A DNA stretch of 9,927 bases from an uncultured Collinsella sp. (GTDB taxonomy: Bacteria; Actinomycetota; Coriobacteriia; Coriobacteriales; Coriobacteriaceae). Positions 7,077 through 9,927 of the stretch are shown one piece after another. The position numbers were made by a program, and so were the translations under genes. Every line of letters starts with the position of its first letter. Position 1 is the stretch's first letter. A model generated the notes under the pieces. That model worked only from the letters and a program-made list of their open reading frames with translations. It was not told where the DNA came from and made no database searches. Location of the stretch: contig CATYZI010000052.1 in NCBI GenBank assembly GCA_958415625.1, forward strand, positions 1 to 9,927. Reading direction: 5' to 3'.

Positions 7077-9419
7077 ATGGCTCAAGATAAGTTCGACGTG
7101 GGCGGCATGACATGCGCCGCCTGCCAGGCGCACGTGGACCGCGCCGTAAGCAAACTCGACGGCGTCCAAAGCGTCGCGGTCAACCTACTCGCCGGTTCCA
7201 TGATGGTCGACTACGACCCCGCGCAGGTCTCCCCCGACGACATCTGCACCGCCGTCGACCGTGCCGGCTACTCGGCCTCGCCCGTCGATGCAGGCACCGG
7301 CGCCGCTGGCTCAAACGGCAGCGTGCAAGCCAGGTCCGGCGCCGCCCACATGGAGTCGCCGACCAAAAAGTTGGAGGCCGCTGCCTCTGCCATGCGCACC
7401 CGTCTTGTCGTCTCAATCGTATTCCTCATCCCGCTGTTCTACATAGGCATGGGGCACATGCTTGGCTGGCCGCTGCCCGGCGTCTTCACCGACCATACCC
7501 ACAGCATGACGCTCGCCCTCACCGAGCTCGTCCTGCTCATCTCCATCGCCTATGTCAACGACGCGTACTTTATCAACGGGTTTAAATCGCTCGCGCACGG
7601 CGCGCCCACCATGGACGCCCTCATCGCCGTGGGCGCCACCGCCTCCATCGCCTGGTCGCTCTACGCCATGTTCATCATGGCCGACCAGTTAGCCGCGGGT
7701 CAGGTCCACGAGGCCATGATGACGGGCATGGACAATCTGTATTTTGAGAGCGCAGGCACGATCCTGTCGCTCGTCACCGTGGGCAAATACCTCGAGACGC
7801 GCAGCAAGTCCAAAACCGGCGGCGCTATCGAGGCGCTGATCGACCTGGCGCCCAAGACCGCGACCGTCGTGGCAGAGGACGGCAGCGAGACCACCGTCGA
7901 CGTCGACAGCATCCTTCCCGGCCAGATCCTGCGCGTACGCCCCGGCGAGTCCATCCCCGTCGATGGCGTGGTGCTCGAGGGCAGCTCGGCCGTGGACGAG
8001 AGCGCGCTGACCGGCGAGTCCATCCCCGTGGAAAAGACCGCCGGTGACACCGTCAACGCCGCCACCGTCAACCGCACCGGCTCGTTTACCTTCCGCGCCA
8101 CGCGTGTGGGTGCCGAGACATCGCTCGCCAAGATCATCAAGCTTGTCGAGGACGCCAACGCCACCAAGGCGCCCATCGCCCGCATGGCCGACAAGGTCGC
8201 CGGCGTGTTCGTGCCCGTGGTGTTCGTGATCTCGGCCGTGACCTTCTTGGCGTGGATGACACTGACCGGAAGCGTCAACGAAGCGCTCACCTCCGCCGTC
8301 GCTGTGCTGGTGATCAGCTGTCCGTGTGCACTCGGCCTGGCCACGCCCGTCGCCATTATGGTTGGCACCGGCAAGGGCGCCGAGATGGGCATTCTGTTTA
8401 AGAGCGCCGAGGCGCTGGAGAATCTGCGCAACGTGGGCACCGTGGTGCTCGATAAGACCGGCACCGTCACCTGCGGCAAGCCGGCCGTGACCGATATCGT
8501 GGTGGCCACGCGCGCTGACGGCTCGCCCGCCATGAGCGAAAAGGCGCTGCTCAAGTTAGCCGCCGCGCTGGAGCGCTCGAGCGAGCACCCGCTGGCCGAA
8601 GCGATTATGGCCGAGTGCGAGACACGCGGAATCGTCGCACGCATGGTCGAGGACTTTGCCGCCGTGCCCGGGCGAGGCGTTACGGCGCGCGAGGGGCAAA
8701 ACCTCATCGCCGCCGGCAACGTACGCCTGATGGACGAGATGGGCGCGAAGGTGCCCGTCGGCCTTGCCGAACAGTTCGCCGCCGAAGGCAAGACGCCGCT
8801 GTTCTTTGCCAAGAACGGCGAGCTTGTCGGCACCATCGCCGTGGCCGACGAGGTTAAGGAGACGAGTGCCGAGGCCGTTACCGCGCTCCGCAAGCTCGGC
8901 GTCAACGTGCGCATGCTCACCGGCGACAACCGTGTGACGGCCGAAGCAATCGCCCGCCGCGTGGGGCTCACCAGCGAGCAGGTCATCGCCGACGTCCTCC
9001 CCGCCGACAAGGAACGTCACGTGCGCGAACTGCAGGATGCGGGCGGCAAGGTCGCCATGGTGGGCGACGGCATCAACGACTCCCCCGCCCTGGCGCGCGC
9101 CGATGTGGGCCTTGCCATCGGTACCGGCGCCGACATCGCCAAGGAGGGTGCCGACGTGGTGCTCATGCGCAGCGACCTCATGGACGTCGCCCGCGCCATC
9201 GAGCTTTCGCGCGCCACGATCCGCAACATCAAGCAGGACCTGTTCTGGGCACTGTTCTACAACGGCATCGGCATTCCGCTGGCGGCGGGCGTGTTCTTCC
9301 CGCTCACCGGATGGCAACTCTCGCCGATGTTTGGCGCTGCGGCCATGAGCCTGTCGAGCGTCTGCGTTGTGAGCAATGCCCTGCGCCTGCGAACCTTTAA
9401 GCCCAAGACGGCGCGCTGA
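7077..9419 (+). CDS. copA: Cu(+)-exporting P1B-type ATPase
   Basis: Membrane pump that exports cytoplasmic Cu(I) using ATP. At 780 residues it is of normal length for a CopA with a single N-terminal metal-binding domain. That domain starts with GMTCAAC (10-16, ligands C13 and C16), followed by a Gly/Ser-rich linker and the first membrane helix near 103-120. Further landmarks are TGES in the actuator domain (312-315), the transmembrane metal site CPC (415-417), the phosphorylated aspartate in DKTGT (D459), the HP motif (H504-P505) and GDGINDSPAL (663-672). The last two helices carry YN and M-S-L-S-S, matching the Cu(I)-specific P1B-1 group. ATG 7077 has AAAGGAG at 7065-7071. It is transcribed from the promoter at 6999-7029 and followed by copZ. 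Silver may also be exported. Nothing looks truncated. Confidence 0.97.
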   Translation: MAQDKFDVGGMTCAACQAHVDRAVSKLDGVQSVAVNLLAGSMMVDYDPAQVSPDDICTAVDRAGYSASPVDAGTGAAGSNGSVQARSGAAHMESPTKKLEAAASAMRTRLVVSIVFLIPLFYIGMGHMLGWPLPGVFTDHTHSMTLALTELVLLISIAYVNDAYFINGFKSLAHGAPTMDALIAVGATASIAWSLYAMFIMADQLAAGQVHEAMMTGMDNLYFESAGTILSLVTVGKYLETRSKSKTGGAIEALIDLAPKTATVVAEDGSETTVDVDSILPGQILRVRPGESIPVDGVVLEGSSAVDESALTGESIPVEKTAGDTVNAATVNRTGSFTFRATRVGAETSLAKIIKLVEDANATKAPIARMADKVAGVFVPVVFVISAVTFLAWMTLTGSVNEALTSAVAVLVISCPCALGLATPVAIMVGTGKGAEMGILFKSAEALENLRNVGTVVLDKTGTVTCGKPAVTDIVVATRADGSPAMSEKALLKLAAALERSSEHPLAEAIMAECETRGIVARMVEDFAAVPGRGVTAREGQNLIAAGNVRLMDEMGAKVPVGLAEQFAAEGKTPLFFAKNGELVGTIAVADEVKETSAEAVTALRKLGVNVRMLTGDNRVTAEAIARRVGLTSEQVIADVLPADKERHVRELQDAGGKVAMVGDGINDSPALARADVGLAIGTGADIAKEGADVVLMRSDLMDVARAIELSRATIRNIKQDLFWALFYNGIGIPLAAGVFFPLTGWQLSPMFGAAAMSLSSVCVVSNALRLRTFKPKTAR

Positions 9420-9501
9420 GGCACCCGACCTTGCCCCTCAAACCGTCGCTCGCGTACCCAAGTACGCTTCGCTCCTCTTTCGGGGCAATCTCGGGCACCT
9501 C
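9418..9501 (+). other. Nested inverted repeat between copA and copZ
   Basis: The 20 bases at 9418-9437 pair with 9482-9501 with four mismatches, and the left arm begins inside the copA stop codon. Nested within is GCGTAC-CCAA-GTACGC (9452-9467). No U-run follows, so it is not a standard terminator. It may stabilise or process the copA message, slow read-through to copZ, or be a REP-like repeat. Confidence 0.6.
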
Positions 9502-9542
9502 AACGTGCCTTTAAGATGACTCTGTTCACGACTAAACTGTCA

Positions 9543-9564
9543 GATAATCTCAATCGATAAGGAG
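9543..9564 (+). promoter_or_regulatory. Possible copZ -10 box and its ribosome site
   Basis: GATAAT (9543-9548) is one base from the -10 consensus, but no -35 at the right distance is visible, so an independent copZ promoter is only possible. AAGGAG (9559-9564) lies seven bases before the copZ ATG and is a good ribosome site. Confidence 0.35.
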
Positions 9565-9571
9565 TACACCC

Positions 9572-9793
9572 ATGAACTACATCATTAAGACGTCCGGCCT
9601 TATGTGCGGACACTGCGACGCTACTGTCGAGACGGCACTGCTCAACGTGGCCGGCGTGACCGATGCCGATGCCGATCACGAGACTCAGACCGTACAGGTG
9701 GAGTGCGCCGACACCGTGACCGCCGAGCAGCTCGCCGCCGCCGTCGAGGGCGCGGGCGAAAAGTTCCATGCCCTGTCCGTGACCGCCGCGTAG
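9572..9793 (+). CDS. copZ: CopZ-like copper chaperone (HMA domain)
   Basis: A single heavy-metal-associated domain of 73 residues, the normal length for CopZ. It binds Cu(I) in the cytoplasm and passes it to CopA or a copper-sensing repressor. The metal loop is GLMCGHC (9-15, ligands C12 and C15); the His between the cysteines is also seen in other CopZ and MerP proteins. The rest fits the babbab fold, with no signal peptide. It lies 152 bases after copA in the same direction, with AAGGAG seven bases before ATG 9572, and is probably co-expressed through or around the nested repeat at 9418-9501. No terminator is visible after it; the sequence soon enters a probable insertion-sequence end. Confidence 0.93.
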   Translation: MNYIIKTSGLMCGHCDATVETALLNVAGVTDADADHETQTVQVECADTVTAEQLAAAVEGAGEKFHALSVTAA

Positions 9794-9877
9794 CAGCTGC
9801 GCACCAACAGACACCGCTGCCCAACCAGCTCCTCAGAAGTTGCGGTGAAATAGTTCCGGTTTAAACGCTTTAGGGGG

Positions 9878-9927
9878 TGCGGACAGAAAGTTGGACCGCA
9901 GGGCGGTCCGGACTGGAGGTTCGCATG
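9878..9927 (+). mobile_element. Probable left end of an IS3-family insertion sequence
   Basis: TGCGGACAGAAAGTTGGACC begins at 9878. The AAAGTTGGAC core and TG start resemble terminal repeats of many IS3-family elements. A hairpin, GGACCGC-AGG-GCGGTCC (9893-9909), follows. Then GGAGG (9915-9919) sits five bases before an ATG at 9925-9927, where IS3 elements usually start orfA. Only the start codon is inside the window, so the product cannot be seen. The call rests on the end sequence and spacing alone; an ordinary gene with a hairpin leader is possible. Confidence 0.45.

Noticed and set aside
7700..9010. A 436-residue minus-strand frame across copA
   Set aside because: Ser/Thr/Ala-rich shadow of codon use in copA, with no domain.

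Overview
The window looks like chromosomal DNA of a high-GC, Gram-positive actinobacterium. My best guess is a gut Coriobacteriia such as Collinsella. This is an inference from the GC-rich coding sequence, the FHA/Ser-Thr-kinase pair, the DUF6273-like domain and the clean AAGGAG ribosome sites; no marker gene here fixes the taxon.

Layout, left to right. Bases 1-440 hold no convincing gene but contain an inverted pair of 23-bp motifs. A strong terminator (441-477) ends a minus-strand gene for an RhlE-type DEAD-box RNA helicase with a roughly 300-residue Arg/Gly-rich tail (511-2769). The intergenic region 2770-3366 contains the helicase leader, two copies of a 59-bp dyad repeat and a plus-strand promoter. 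Next come an FHA-domain protein (3367-4329), a complex terminator, a very strong 61-bp hairpin (4408-4468), and a membrane-anchored Ser/Thr protein kinase with a DUF6273-like outer domain (4501-6585). Four more copies of the 59-bp repeat (6627-6926) follow. A copper module comes next: a CsoR-like operator/promoter, the Cu(+)-exporting ATPase copA (7077-9419), a nested inverted repeat, and the small copper chaperone copZ (9572-9793). The right edge (from about 9878) looks like the left end of an IS3-type insertion sequence whose first start codon is the last three bases of the window.

Two functional groups stand out. The FHA protein and the kinase probably form a phospho-signalling pair. The kinase reads something outside the membrane through its C-terminal domain. 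The FHA protein carries a TETTV segment ahead of its FHA domain that resembles the phosphorylated ETT switch of GarA/OdhI. CopA and CopZ handle cytoplasmic Cu(I): CopZ binds and delivers it, CopA pumps it out, and the promoter has a GC-rich palindrome suited to a copper-sensing repressor.

The least explained feature is the 59-bp repeat family. All six copies share one geometry (17-bp arm, 25-bp centre, 17-bp inverted arm; 80-81 bp period within clusters). They bracket the FHA-kinase locus. The unrelated 61-bp hairpin between those two genes has the same 42-bp arm offset.
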